Assembly (NCBI RefSeq): GCF_013342985.1
Contig: NZ_CP054490.1
Coordinates: 558,001-622,000 of the forward strand
Direction of reading: 5' to 3'
Length of the DNA stretch: 64,000 nt
Origin: Candidatus Ruthia endofausta
GTDB lineage: Bacteria; Pseudomonadota; Gammaproteobacteria; PS1; Pseudothioglobaceae
Below are positions 1-8,067 of the stretch, piece after piece. The translations under genes and the position numbers were made by a program. A model generated the notes under the pieces. The model worked only from the letters and a program-made list of their open reading frames with translations. It made no database searches and was not told the origin of the DNA. Within the stretch, counting starts at the first letter, position 1. Each line of letters opens with the position of its first letter.

Positions 1-382
1 TAACACCATAATCAAACTTTGATACCAAAATAAAATCGCCTGTTAATAAGGTTGGCATCATTGAATTTGAAGGAATTCTAAAAGGCTCAATAACAAAGCC
101 TCGAAGTACAAACACTAATAGCAATACTGGAAAAAACTCAGCCGACCATTGTACTATTTTAGGGCGATCTAGATATTTTTCAAATTTGTTAAAACGTAAA
201 AATAAGGCAAAATGGACAAACCTCCCCAAGGTTGATTTTTTCGTTTTATCTGCAACTGGCGTTTGCGTATGACTAAAGAATAATTGATCAATCATCACAA
301 TAACAAAAGCCAGTGTTAAAAATAAAGCCAAGAATGAAGAAACATCCCATGCAAAAAAAGGTGAAGCGTTTTCAATTGTCAT
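1..382 (-). CDS. lepB: Signal peptidase I, N-terminal part (cut by window edge)
   Basis: Leader peptidase that cleaves signal peptides of secreted proteins at the outer face of the inner membrane. The 127 visible residues start at an ATG complementary to 380-382. There is one hydrophobic segment at about residues 16-36, a cytoplasmic stretch rich in Lys and Arg, a second hydrophobic segment at about 83-98, and then the family's catalytic box IPSNSMMPTLLTGDFILV, with Ser107 as the expected nucleophile. The general-base lysine and the C-terminal periplasmic domain lie outside the window. It is divergent from the DsrC-like gene that starts at 451. The identification is firm; intactness beyond the edge is unknown. 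Confidence 0.93.
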   Translation of the reverse strand, partial: MTIENASPFFAWDVSSFLALFLTLAFVIVMIDQLFFSHTQTPVADKTKKSTLGRFVHFALFLRFNKFEKYLDRPKIVQWSAEFFPVLLLVFVLRGFVIEPFRIPSNSMMPTLLTGDFILVSKFDYGV

Positions 383-450
383 AATAAAAATAAGCGAATT
401 CAAAAAGTAATTATTATATAATAATTACTTTTTAATTGATGGAGAAAGAA

Positions 451-777
451 ATGGCATTAGCTGATTTAGAAAGAGATAATTATGGTTACCTAAAAGATCT
501 TAATGAATGGAATGAAGACATTGCTCGTGAGTTAGCAGAAGAAGAAGGTGTCAACTTAACAGATAACAGCTTTAAATTAATTAATTTTTTACGTGGTGAA
601 TACATCAATAACAACGCCAACCAGCCTAACGAGCGCAACATGGTCAAAGGCTTAAAAGATGACTGGAAAGGTAAATTAAGCACTAAAGAGTTATACGTAT
701 TATTTCCAAAAGGTCCTGCCAAGCAAGCAGGTAAAATTGCTGGACTGCCTGAAACTAAACGCAAAGGTGGCTACTAA
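451..777 (+). CDS. DsrC/TusE superfamily protein lacking both C-terminal cysteines
   Basis: A 108-residue member of the DsrC/TusE/RspA superfamily. DsrC carries sulfur as a trisulfide on two C-terminal cysteines, and TusE uses one for tRNA thiolation. The body is typical (GYLKDLNEWNEDIA, then the arm region LFPKGPAKQAGKIAGLP). The arm reads KQAGK where DsrC has KQACK and ends KRKGGY instead of the penultimate cysteine, and there is no cysteine anywhere. This matches the cysteine-free RspA-type subgroup, thought to be regulatory. The ATG at 451 is chosen because GGAGAAAG lies just upstream; earlier in-frame TTG (436) and ATG (439) lack a good ribosome site. It stands alone, divergent from lepB. 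Confidence 0.85.
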   Translation: MALADLERDNYGYLKDLNEWNEDIARELAEEEGVNLTDNSFKLINFLRGEYINNNANQPNERNMVKGLKDDWKGKLSTKELYVLFPKGPAKQAGKIAGLPETKRKGGY

Positions 778-828
778 ATTTTAACCTCCTTTGTTAAAAA
801 ACACCTATTCAAGCGTCTTTTTTTATAA

Positions 829-2130
829 TTAAATTTCTGTAATATTCATGCCCGAAAAATTAGCCAATTCAACAAAATTGGGAAACGAAGTTTTGACATT
901 ATCCACACCTTCAATTTCAATGTCGTGATGACACCTTAAAGAGGCAATGGCGAATGACATAGAAATGCGGTGGTCATGGTGAGATTTAATCGCAACATTA
1001 GGCTTTAAAAAAACACCGCCTTGAATTTTAATACCATCCTCAAGCACTTCATTCTCAATACTAAGAATATTCAAACCATCTGCCATCACTTGAATACGAT
1101 CAGATTCCTTAACTCTTAGTTCTTTGGCACCAGTCAGTATGGTTTCACCCTTGGCACAGCTGGCTGCAATAAAAATAACGGGAAGTTCATCAATGGCTAG
1201 TGGCACTAAATTTTCAGGAATGTGGATACCTTTTAGTCGCGCTGATTGAATGCGAATATCGGCTAACAACTCTCCACCAATCTCACGTTTATTTGATAAG
1301 CTTAAATTAGCACCCATTAACTTCAAAATATCAATAACACCTGTTCGTGTTGGATTAATATTAACACCAGTAAGGGTTATATCTGCTTTTGGTGCAATTG
1401 ATGCAGCTACCATAAAAAATGCAGCTGATGATATATCGCTTGGCACTTGTATTGCAAAAGCACTTAACTGAGCACCACCTGTTAAACATATTTTATTTCT
1501 ATTAACACCCACCTTGTAACCCAAGCCTTTTAACATGCGTTCAGTGTGGTCTCGTGTGGGTGCTGTCTCTTTAATGCAAGTTTCACCTTGTGCATATAAA
1601 CCCGCTAAAAGCACACAAGATTTTACTTGCGCTGAAGCCACTGGCAAATCATAATGAATGCCTTTTAATATTTGCCCGCCTTTAATTTTAAGGGGTAATT
1701 TGCCATCATTACTTTCAATCACCGCACCCATTTTAGTTAAAGGATTAATAACCCTACTCATCGGACGCTTTGATAGTGATTCATCACCACACAATTCACT
1801 AGCAAACGTTTGCGCCGCTAATATGCCAGATATTAAACGAATAGAAGTGCCAGAATTACCTAAATTAAGTGGTGCTAAAGGTTTTTTTAGCCCATTAAGA
1901 CCCACTCCATAAATAGTAACATTATCACCATTACGCTCAATTTTAACCCCCATAGCTTGAAAGGCTTTTAAGGTTGACAATGCATCCTCTCCTTCTAAAA
2001 AACCACTGATTTTAGTAATGCCATTAGCTAAAGAGCCTAGCATAATGCTTCGATGGGAAATCGACTTATCACCAGGCACTTTTAAATGACCAGAAAATGA
2101 ATTGGCTGGCTTTGCAACAAATTTACTCAT
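829..2130 (-). CDS. aroA: 3-phosphoshikimate 1-carboxyvinyltransferase (EPSP synthase)
   Basis: Sixth step of the shikimate pathway: shikimate-3-phosphate plus PEP gives EPSP, in the cytosol. At 433 residues it has the usual length. Visible motifs are PGDKSISHRSIM near residues 19-30 (substrate-binding Lys and Arg), LGNSGTSIRLISG near 91-103, the catalytic-region KESDRI and the C-terminal HDHRISMSFA. It is the last gene of a minus-strand run serC-(serA)-pheA-hisC-tyrA-aroA, and six bases separate it from tyrA, so co-transcription is likely. No frame damage was seen. Confidence 0.97.
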   Translation of the reverse strand: MSKFVAKPANSFSGHLKVPGDKSISHRSIMLGSLANGITKISGFLEGEDALSTLKAFQAMGVKIERNGDNVTIYGVGLNGLKKPLAPLNLGNSGTSIRLISGILAAQTFASELCGDESLSKRPMSRVINPLTKMGAVIESNDGKLPLKIKGGQILKGIHYDLPVASAQVKSCVLLAGLYAQGETCIKETAPTRDHTERMLKGLGYKVGVNRNKICLTGGAQLSAFAIQVPSDISSAAFFMVAASIAPKADITLTGVNINPTRTGVIDILKLMGANLSLSNKREIGGELLADIRIQSARLKGIHIPENLVPLAIDELPVIFIAASCAKGETILTGAKELRVKESDRIQVMADGLNILSIENEVLEDGIKIQGGVFLKPNVAIKSHHDHRISMSFAIASLRCHHDIEIEGVDNVKTSFPNFVELANFSGMNITEI

Positions 2131-2136
2131 ATTTTT

Positions 2137-2991
2137 TTAACCATCCAACCAGTTGTCTCGTGCAGATTTAGCCTCTTGAAAGAGATTTTCAAGTGCTTGT
2201 GCTTGATTATTTTTAATTAAGTTTGATATTTTTTCTAATGTTTGTTGATAACCCTCAATGTGCTTCACAATTTCCTTAGGGTTGTTAATGCAAATATCGC
2301 TCCACATAAGCGCATCTGATGAGGCAATGCGTGAAAAATCCTTAAATCCACCTGCCGCATAACGACAAGCATCTGGATTATTGCTGATTAAATAATCCAT
2401 CAATCCATACGCCAACATATGTGGCAAATGGGAGGTCATGGCTAGTAAATCATCATGCTTTTTATCACTCATAATCTCTACTTTAGCGCCGAGTGAACAC
2501 CACAGACTACTTAATATATCCACCGCCTGAGCATCTGCATTTTTTTCTGGAGTTAAAATAACACGCTTATGATTAAACAATTGAGCATCAACCGCCTCAA
2601 TACCACTTCTTTCCTTGCCAGCAATTGGATGAGCTGGAATAAACCTTACTGGCATTTGACCAAATACTAGTTTGGCAATTTTTATCACACTACCCTTGGT
2701 GCTACCCACATCAGAAATAATAACCGATTCATGAATATGGGGCTTAATCAATTCTAAAATGGCTTGAAAGCTATTCACTGGCGTTGCAATAATAACCATT
2801 TTCACTTGTTTTAAAACCTGAGCAATATCCAAACTATACGCATCAATAACGCCCATTTCTTGTGCTTTTTTAAGGTGCGACTCTTGCCTAGAAAAACCAA
2901 CAATAGTTTTCACTTGACCCATTTTCTTTAATCCAACTGCAAAGGAGCCGCCAATCAACCCAACCCCAATAATACAAATTTTATCTATCAT
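2137..2991 (-). CDS. tyrA: Prephenate dehydrogenase
   Basis: NAD(P)-dependent oxidative decarboxylation of prephenate to 4-hydroxyphenylpyruvate for tyrosine synthesis. The 284 residues start with a Rossmann motif, GVGLIGGSFA (about 9-18), followed by the family's ATPVNSF and DVGSTKG blocks, HPIAGKERSGI and the SHLPHMLAYGL helix that carries a conserved histidine. There is no chorismate mutase domain, so this is the monofunctional type; mutase activity comes from pheA. It overlaps the end of hisC by 4 nt (ATGA), which suggests translational coupling in the aromatic operon. A cyclohexadienyl dehydrogenase able to use arogenate cannot be excluded. Confidence 0.93.
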   Translation of the reverse strand: MIDKICIIGVGLIGGSFAVGLKKMGQVKTIVGFSRQESHLKKAQEMGVIDAYSLDIAQVLKQVKMVIIATPVNSFQAILELIKPHIHESVIISDVGSTKGSVIKIAKLVFGQMPVRFIPAHPIAGKERSGIEAVDAQLFNHKRVILTPEKNADAQAVDILSSLWCSLGAKVEIMSDKKHDDLLAMTSHLPHMLAYGLMDYLISNNPDACRYAAGGFKDFSRIASSDALMWSDICINNPKEIVKHIEGYQQTLEKISNLIKNNQAQALENLFQEAKSARDNWLDG

Positions 2992-4052
2992 AAGACTGAT
3001 TTTAATGCCTCTAAGAAATCATTGTTTTCTTTTAATGTGCCAACAGACACTCTTAAATAATTCTCCATCTCCACTGATCGTACAATAAAGCCCTTTGTCA
3101 ATAATTTTTGATAAGTATCAGTCGCATTATCAACTTTTAGTGCAATAAAATTTGCAAAAGACTTAATATAAGAAAGTTGTAATTCATCCAATCCTTTTGA
3201 TAACTGAATTAAGCCATTTTTATTAGCAAGTATTGACCTTGTTAAAAAAGAATCATCAGCCAATGCTGATATGGCGGCTATTTGCGCAATATGATTGACA
3301 TTAAATGGCTGACGAATACGGTTTAAATAATCAGCTATCTTAGCACTTGATACGCTATAGCCTACCCTCAATCCTGCTAAAGCATAAGCTTTAGAAAAAG
3401 TGCGAGTAATGATTAGATTATCAAATTCTTTTAGCCATTCAATCGCCCTATCTTCAACATCTAAATATTCAAAATAAGCCTGGTCTAATACCACAACAAC
3501 TGATTTTAGCACTTGCTTTAAAAACTGAAAAATGGCTTCATTGCTTAAAAGTGTACCTGTTGGATTGTTTGGATTGGCAATGAAAACAAGTTTGGTTTTG
3601 TCACTGATTGCCGCAAGCATTACATCTAAATCATGTCCAAAATTTTTAGATTTTGTCACCACTGCCTTTGCACCAAGCGCTTGAGTCACTAAAGGATAAA
3701 CCACAAATGCATATTCTGAAAACACTACTTCATCATCAAAGTGACAAACATAAGCCCTAGCCACCAGTTCTAAAATATCATTTGAGCCGTTACCCAATGT
3801 AATACAACTAGTATCAACATTCAAACGTTCACCAATTGCTTGTTTTAGTTCAAAGCTATTACCATCAGGATATCTATTAATCTCAGTAATGGCTTGTTGC
3901 ATGGCTTTTTGAACTCTAGGTCCAATACCCAAAGGGTTTTCATTACTAGCAAGCTTAACAATATGTTCTAGCTCTAGTTCACGATATAATTCAGAAACGG
4001 GTTTACCGCCTTGGTAAGGTTTTAAAGACTTTATCGCTGGACAAACACTCAT
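2988..4052 (-). CDS. hisC: Histidinol-phosphate aminotransferase
   Basis: PLP enzyme of histidine synthesis; in aromatic operons this family often also transaminates phenylpyruvate and 4-hydroxyphenylpyruvate. The 354 residues carry SNENPLG near the N-terminus, NPNNPTGT at about 160-167, DQAYFEY, and the PLP lysine in TFSKAYALAGLRVGY (Lys221). Its place between pheA and tyrA rather than with other his genes supports a dual role in Phe/Tyr transamination (inference). The frame is intact. About 100 nt separate its start from the end of pheA, with nothing obvious in them. Confidence 0.93.
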   Translation of the reverse strand: MSVCPAIKSLKPYQGGKPVSELYRELELEHIVKLASNENPLGIGPRVQKAMQQAITEINRYPDGNSFELKQAIGERLNVDTSCITLGNGSNDILELVARAYVCHFDDEVVFSEYAFVVYPLVTQALGAKAVVTKSKNFGHDLDVMLAAISDKTKLVFIANPNNPTGTLLSNEAIFQFLKQVLKSVVVVLDQAYFEYLDVEDRAIEWLKEFDNLIITRTFSKAYALAGLRVGYSVSSAKIADYLNRIRQPFNVNHIAQIAAISALADDSFLTRSILANKNGLIQLSKGLDELQLSYIKSFANFIALKVDNATDTYQKLLTKGFIVRSVEMENYLRVSVGTLKENNDFLEALKSVL

Positions 4053-4155
4053 AATGAAAATTTTCCAAACAAGGAAAAGTTTTGTAAATGTGCAAAAGAG
4101 AAAATCACCCTTTTAAAAATTGATATTTTCATAACGATCAATACGAAAAATCACC

Positions 4156-5235
4156 TTATAAAACAGCAACAGGATACGAGCCAAGTACATTAACTTTAAG
4201 TACTCTGCTAGTCACTTCTGCTAATGCTAATTTTACTTTTTTATCGTCTTTATGCCCTTCAATATCAATTAAAAATAGATATCCCCATTTAACGCCAGGC
4301 ATGGGGTGTTTTGCCAGTTGTATCATGTTAATATTTTGCTGTTTAAATGGCTCTAATAAATCAAACAGTGCGCCAGACTCGCACTTGGTCACGACCAAAA
4401 GTGAAGTCTTATCTTCACCAGAGACAGGAATATCCTCTTTACCAAGAATTAAAAAACGAGTGACATTTCCAGCCTTGTCTTCAATATTTTTGGCAATTCT
4501 TTCTAAGCCGTACAAACTTAATGCCGCCTCTGAAGCAATGGCTGCAGCGCTCACTTCATCTTTAACAATACGAGCAGCCAATGCATTTGATGCCACTGAT
4601 TTTAACTCGGTGTTTGGGTAGTGATTGCTTAGCCAGCGCTGGCATTGATCCAATGCTTGAGAGTGAGCATAAATAACTTTAATTTCTTGTGATTGATTTG
4701 CACTCATTAGCTGATGCTGAATTGAAATTTCCACTTCACCACAAATTTTCAAATTTTGAGAATAAAGCATATCAACCGTAGCGCCAATCACGCCATTAGA
4801 TGAATTCTCAATAGGCACAACGCCATAATGTGCATTACCTTTCTCAACTTGATGAAAAATTTCATCAATACTCGCACAATCAAGTGTGGATACGCTGTGT
4901 CCAAAATTTTTAAGTGCTGCTTCTTGTGTAAAGGTACCCTCAGGACCTAAGTAAGCAATACTTAAAGGTTGTTCAAGTGCAAGACAGGCTGACATAATTT
5001 GGCGAAAAATATACGCCATGTCTTTGTCTTTTAATAGACTGTCATTTCTTTTAGTAATTGAATGTAGCACTTGTGCTTCACGCTCAGGTCGATAAAAAAC
5101 ACTATTACCATCTGAGGCTTTTTTCACTTGTGCAACTTCAACAGCTAATTGCGCACGATCACCAATTAATAATTGGATTTTTTTATCTAATATATCAATC
5201 CCATCACGCAGTTCTAATAGTGTTTTTTTGCTCAT
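4156..5235 (-). CDS. pheA: Bifunctional chorismate mutase / prephenate dehydratase
   Basis: Converts chorismate to prephenate and then phenylpyruvate. Domains: AroQ-type chorismate mutase at about 1-90, prephenate dehydratase at about 92-268 (AYLGPEGTFTQ; the TRF motif in GNVTRFLIL near 257-263), and a C-terminal ACT domain at about 275-355. In the ACT domain the two Phe-binding motifs known from E. coli PheA are altered: GALV reads GALF (288-291) and ESRP reads AKHP (308-311). Reduced feedback inhibition is therefore plausible (inference). It sits in the aromatic operon, 10 nt downstream of the dead serA. Length of 359 is normal for this type. Confidence 0.95.
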   Translation of the reverse strand: MSKKTLLELRDGIDILDKKIQLLIGDRAQLAVEVAQVKKASDGNSVFYRPEREAQVLHSITKRNDSLLKDKDMAYIFRQIMSACLALEQPLSIAYLGPEGTFTQEAALKNFGHSVSTLDCASIDEIFHQVEKGNAHYGVVPIENSSNGVIGATVDMLYSQNLKICGEVEISIQHQLMSANQSQEIKVIYAHSQALDQCQRWLSNHYPNTELKSVASNALAARIVKDEVSAAAIASEAALSLYGLERIAKNIEDKAGNVTRFLILGKEDIPVSGEDKTSLLVVTKCESGALFDLLEPFKQQNINMIQLAKHPMPGVKWGYLFLIDIEGHKDDKKVKLALAEVTSRVLKVNVLGSYPVAVL

Positions 5236-5245
5236 ACTTTATCTC

Positions 5246-6203
5246 TTAAAGGCCTCTAACAGTCAATATACCTTTGACTTGTTTTAAATTATTAATAATC
5301 GAAGGTGAAATTTCATGCTCTAAATCAACCAGAGTATAAGCAACATTATCTCTTGATTTGTTAAGCATATCAACAATACTAGCATCAGAATCTACAATGG
5401 TTGGTGAGATTTGACCCACCATATTAGGAATATTTTTATGGGTAATAGCCAGTCGCTCCTTGCCCGCTCTTGGCATTAAGGTTTCGGAAAAATTCACTGA
5501 GTTGGTAATATTGCCATTTTCTAAATAATCTCTTGCTTGGTTTGTGACCATAATCGCACAGTTGTCTTCGGCCTCTATCGTCGATGCACCTAAATGTAGC
5601 AAGGCGATCACTCTGTTATGATTTTTCTTATCATCAATTGAAAAATCAGTCACGTAATACTTAACTTTACCACTATCAAGTGCAACCATCAAAACCTCTT
5701 CATCAATAATACCGTCGCGGGAAAAATTAAGAATGGCTGCATCTTTTGGCAAAACAGCAATACGCTCTTTATTTAATAAGTTTTTAGTGCCTTTAAGTAA
5801 TGGTACGTGAAATGAAACAAAATCACTGCGTGAAAATAACTCATCAACACTTAACACTTACTCTACACCTGCAGATAACTGCCACGTACTTTTAATGGTT
5901 GTACTAGGGTCAAAGCCAATAACATTCATACCTAAAGCATGTGCCGCATTAGCATTCGTACCCGGTACATTTAAAACCACCACACCTCTGTCGCTCATTT
6001 TATCCAGTGGGATGTTATTAACCCCTGCACCAGTATGGCTAATAGCTTTAAGGTTGTCATTAATTTCCATATCATGCATTTTTTACACTGCGCACTAAAA
6101 TTGTATCAGGATTACTCATTTCTGAGGCAATTTCATAATCTTTTCTTGGTAATTTTTCCAAGCCAATTGGCGAAATATTATTAAGCGTGAACACCTTAAT
6201 CAT
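5246..6203 (-). pseudogene. serA: D-3-phosphoglycerate dehydrogenase, inactivated
   Basis: Remnant of the enzyme that starts serine synthesis. It begins at the ATG at 6203 (MIKVFTLNNISPIGLEKL), joined TAATG to serC. Three lesions are visible. A run of six A near 6075 shifts the frame after LVRSVK; one A fewer would join it to MHDMEINDNLKAIS. About 60-70 residues with the Rossmann GxGxxG are missing between GTNANA and LGMNVIGFDP near 5940. A TAA at about 5858 splits SAGVE from VLSVDELFSRSDFVSFH. The distal part, including the C-terminal ACT-like region ending LTVRGL, remains open. Loss of the NAD site makes rescue by slippage or recoding unlikely. Confidence 0.93.
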
Positions 6204-7282
6204 TAGGTATTTTCTTTTTCAAACGCTTTCATAAAATTCACCAATTCGTTAATCCCCTCTTGTGGCATGGCGTTATAAATACTAGCACGCATACCACCCA
6301 CACTACGATGACCCTTTAAAGTAATTAAATTATTAGCAACTGCTTTTTCCAAAAAAAAATCATTGAGGCTCTCATCAGCTAGCAAAAATGGCACATTCAT
6401 CCAAGAGCGATATTTTACTACCACTGGGTTTGAGTAAAAATCAGAGTCATCAATAATATCATAAAGTGTTTTTGCCTTGGTTTGATTAATCTTAGCCATA
6501 GTGTTCAATCCGCCTTGTTGTTTAAGCCATTCAAACACGCGAGATGCCACGTACCAAGGATAAGTTGATGGTGTGTTATACATCGAATCATTATTTGCTT
6601 GCGTTGTATAGTCAAACAATACAGGTTGATTAGCTACCACATTGCCTATCAAATCCTCTCTAACAATCACAATGGTAAGCCCTGCAATGCCAATATTTTT
6701 TTGTGCGCCCGCATAAATAACACCATACTTTGACACATCAATCTCACGCGACAAAATACTTGATGACATATCAGCCACAAGTGGCATACTCACCTCTGGC
6801 GCATAGTCAAATTCTAAGCCTGCGATGGTTTCATTAGGCGTGTAGTGCAAATAAGCACCATCAGGGTCAATGTTCCAATTCTCAAAGGCATCAATATCGG
6901 TATATTTATTATCTGAGCTGTCGGTGCAAATGTTTACTTCGCAATAACGCTTACCTTCAGCAATTGCCTTTTTAGACCAATGACCCGTATGTGCATAATT
7001 AGCCTTAGTTTTTCCCTGAAGTAAGTTAATCGGCACCATTGAAAATTGTGCTGATGCACCGCCTTGCAAAAATAAAACTTTATAATGATTAGGAATGCCC
7101 ATCAAGTCTCTTAAATCTTGTTCTGATTTTTGTGCCATCGCCATAAAATCATCACCACGATGCGAAATTTCCATCACTGATGTTTTAGTATTGCCATATT
7201 CTAATAATTCATCTTGTATTTGTTTTAGTACTTCTGTTGGCAACATAGCAGGACCAGCACTAAAATTATAAACTTGGCTCAT
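6203..7282 (-). CDS. serC: Phosphoserine aminotransferase (also PdxF activity)
   Basis: PLP aminotransferase with two known roles in proteobacteria: 3-phosphohydroxypyruvate to phosphoserine, and the SerC/PdxF step of vitamin B6 synthesis downstream of PdxB. It is full length (359 residues), starting MSQVYNFSAGPAMLP, with EISHRG, the PLP lysine in GAQKNIGIAGL (about residue 195) and the C-terminal GGMRASIYNAMP. It shares one base with the start of dead serA (TAATG). With serA broken and pdxB intact at 60007-61044, the B6 role is the likely reason it is kept (inference). Confidence 0.96.
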   Translation of the reverse strand: MSQVYNFSAGPAMLPTEVLKQIQDELLEYGNTKTSVMEISHRGDDFMAMAQKSEQDLRDLMGIPNHYKVLFLQGGASAQFSMVPINLLQGKTKANYAHTGHWSKKAIAEGKRYCEVNICTDSSDNKYTDIDAFENWNIDPDGAYLHYTPNETIAGLEFDYAPEVSMPLVADMSSSILSREIDVSKYGVIYAGAQKNIGIAGLTIVIVREDLIGNVVANQPVLFDYTTQANNDSMYNTPSTYPWYVASRVFEWLKQQGGLNTMAKINQTKAKTLYDIIDDSDFYSNPVVVKYRSWMNVPFLLADESLNDFFLEKAVANNLITLKGHRSVGGMRASIYNAMPQEGINELVNFMKAFEKENT

Positions 7283-7344
7283 TTTTACGAACTCCTTTTT
7301 AATAAAATTAAAAGTCAGATGATTTTATCAGAACTCAGATATTT

Positions 7345-7462
7345 AAGCCTATTTAATAGACTATTACAATTTGCACCTAGTTTTGGCTATGGAAGTAGGT
7401 ATAAATCCTACACTGTCCTCGTAATGGTATTTTTCGATATTCGAAATCAGTCGATACATCAC
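7345..7462 (+). promoter_or_regulatory. Degenerate cobalamin (B12) riboswitch-like leader
   Basis: Positions 7391-7429 (GGAAGTAGGTATAAATCCTA, then CACTGTCCTCGTAATGGTA) closely resemble the conserved core of cobalamin riboswitches, GGAAG..GGTG.AAATCC..CACTG.CCCGCAACTGTA. The region 7441-7464 may be a decayed B12 box. It lies directly upstream of a short exported-protein remnant and a dead cob(I)alamin adenosyltransferase, which fits control of a B12 module. Several core bases deviate from consensus, for example GTAATGG in place of GCAACTG, so it is probably no longer functional. Outer boundaries are estimates. Confidence 0.7.
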
Positions 7463-7495
7463 TGAATTTTTTTAACTTCACAGAAGGATGATATC

Positions 7496-7610
7496 ATGCA
7501 AAAAATCTTACCTATAGTAATGCTTATCGCTAGTCTTTAATGCTAATGCAGTTTTAGGACCTATTCCCATTTATCTTAACATCTTGGGAGCAAATTTAGC
7601 TCATATATCG
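7496..7610 (+). pseudogene. Remnant of an exported protein, perhaps the B12 receptor BtuB
   Basis: An ATG at 7496 with GAAGGA upstream opens a signal-peptide-like start (MQKILPIVMLIASL). It hits TAA in that frame; after a one-base shift it continues as NANAVLGPIPIYLN before meaning is lost. The riboswitch-like leader just upstream suggests a TonB-dependent cobalamin receptor, but too little remains to prove it. The following bases to about 7700 encode a hydrophobic stretch (IGWLLFLALLYLIVATY) that I cannot assign. Confidence 0.45.
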
Positions 7611-7707
7611 CTCATTGGTAAATTATTGAGATTCCATTGGTACTATATTGGATGGTTGCTATTTTTAGCACTTTTATACTTAATCGTCGCTACTTATTAA
7701 TACCTTA

Positions 7708-7746
7708 TTTCTCAGCACAAAAAGATTAAATATTTGTGCTGAGAAA
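7708..7746. terminator. Perfect 14-bp hairpin between two dead B12-module genes
   Basis: TTTCTCAGCACAAA (7708-7721) and TTTGTGCTGAGAAA (7733-7746) form a perfect stem with an 11-nt loop. The A-rich left flank and T-rich stem ends suit a bidirectional intrinsic terminator. It probably ended the transcript of the now dead upstream gene. Confidence 0.6.
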
Positions 7747-7749
7747 ATC

Positions 7750-8040
7750 AATACAAAGCGCGTATGCAACGCAAAAAATCCTATATTGATGCTCGCATAG
7801 AAAAAGCCAAACAAATACTTAAACGATGATTCAATTAATCTGGTTGTGCTTGACGAACTCACTTATATGATTAGTTACAAACATCTTGATGAAACACAAA
7901 TCATCAACACTTTAAACAGCTGCCCTAAAGACCAACATGTGGTGATTACTGGCAGATCTGTCTCTAAAAATTTAATCGAACTTGCCGATACAGTGGGTGA
8001 AATTAAAGATATTAAAGTCCAAAAAGACATCGATCTTTAA
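7750..8040 (+). pseudogene. cobO: Cob(I)alamin adenosyltransferase, C-terminal remnant
   Basis: This family converts cob(I)alamin to adenosylcobalamin. The remnant carries its distal part: an IDARIEKAKQIL-like helix, a frameshift near 7822, then SINLVVLDELTYMISYKHLDE, HVVITGRSVSKNLIELADTVGEIKDIK and the terminal VQKDIDL. The N-terminal P-loop half is gone, and the short segment normally found between EIKDIK and the QKGID end is deleted. Together with the leader at 7345 it marks a lost B12 uptake and activation module. Assignment to CobO/BtuR is strong; the left boundary is approximate. Confidence 0.85.
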
Positions 8041-8067
8041 TCAAAAAACTTTGTTTCAATTACAATC

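Noticed and set aside
486-764. Open frame of about 90 codons antisense to the DsrC-like gene
   Set aside because: It mirrors the codon pattern of a clear gene on the other strand and has no ribosome site or family signature.
5855-5866. TAA in serA as a programmed read-through site
   Set aside because: The same gene also lacks its NAD-binding segment and has an upstream frameshift, so read-through would not restore an enzyme.
7274-7465. Plus-strand 63-codon frame overlapping the serC start and the riboswitch-like leader
   Set aside because: The region is better explained as an RNA leader, and the frame has no ribosome site or recognisable protein features.
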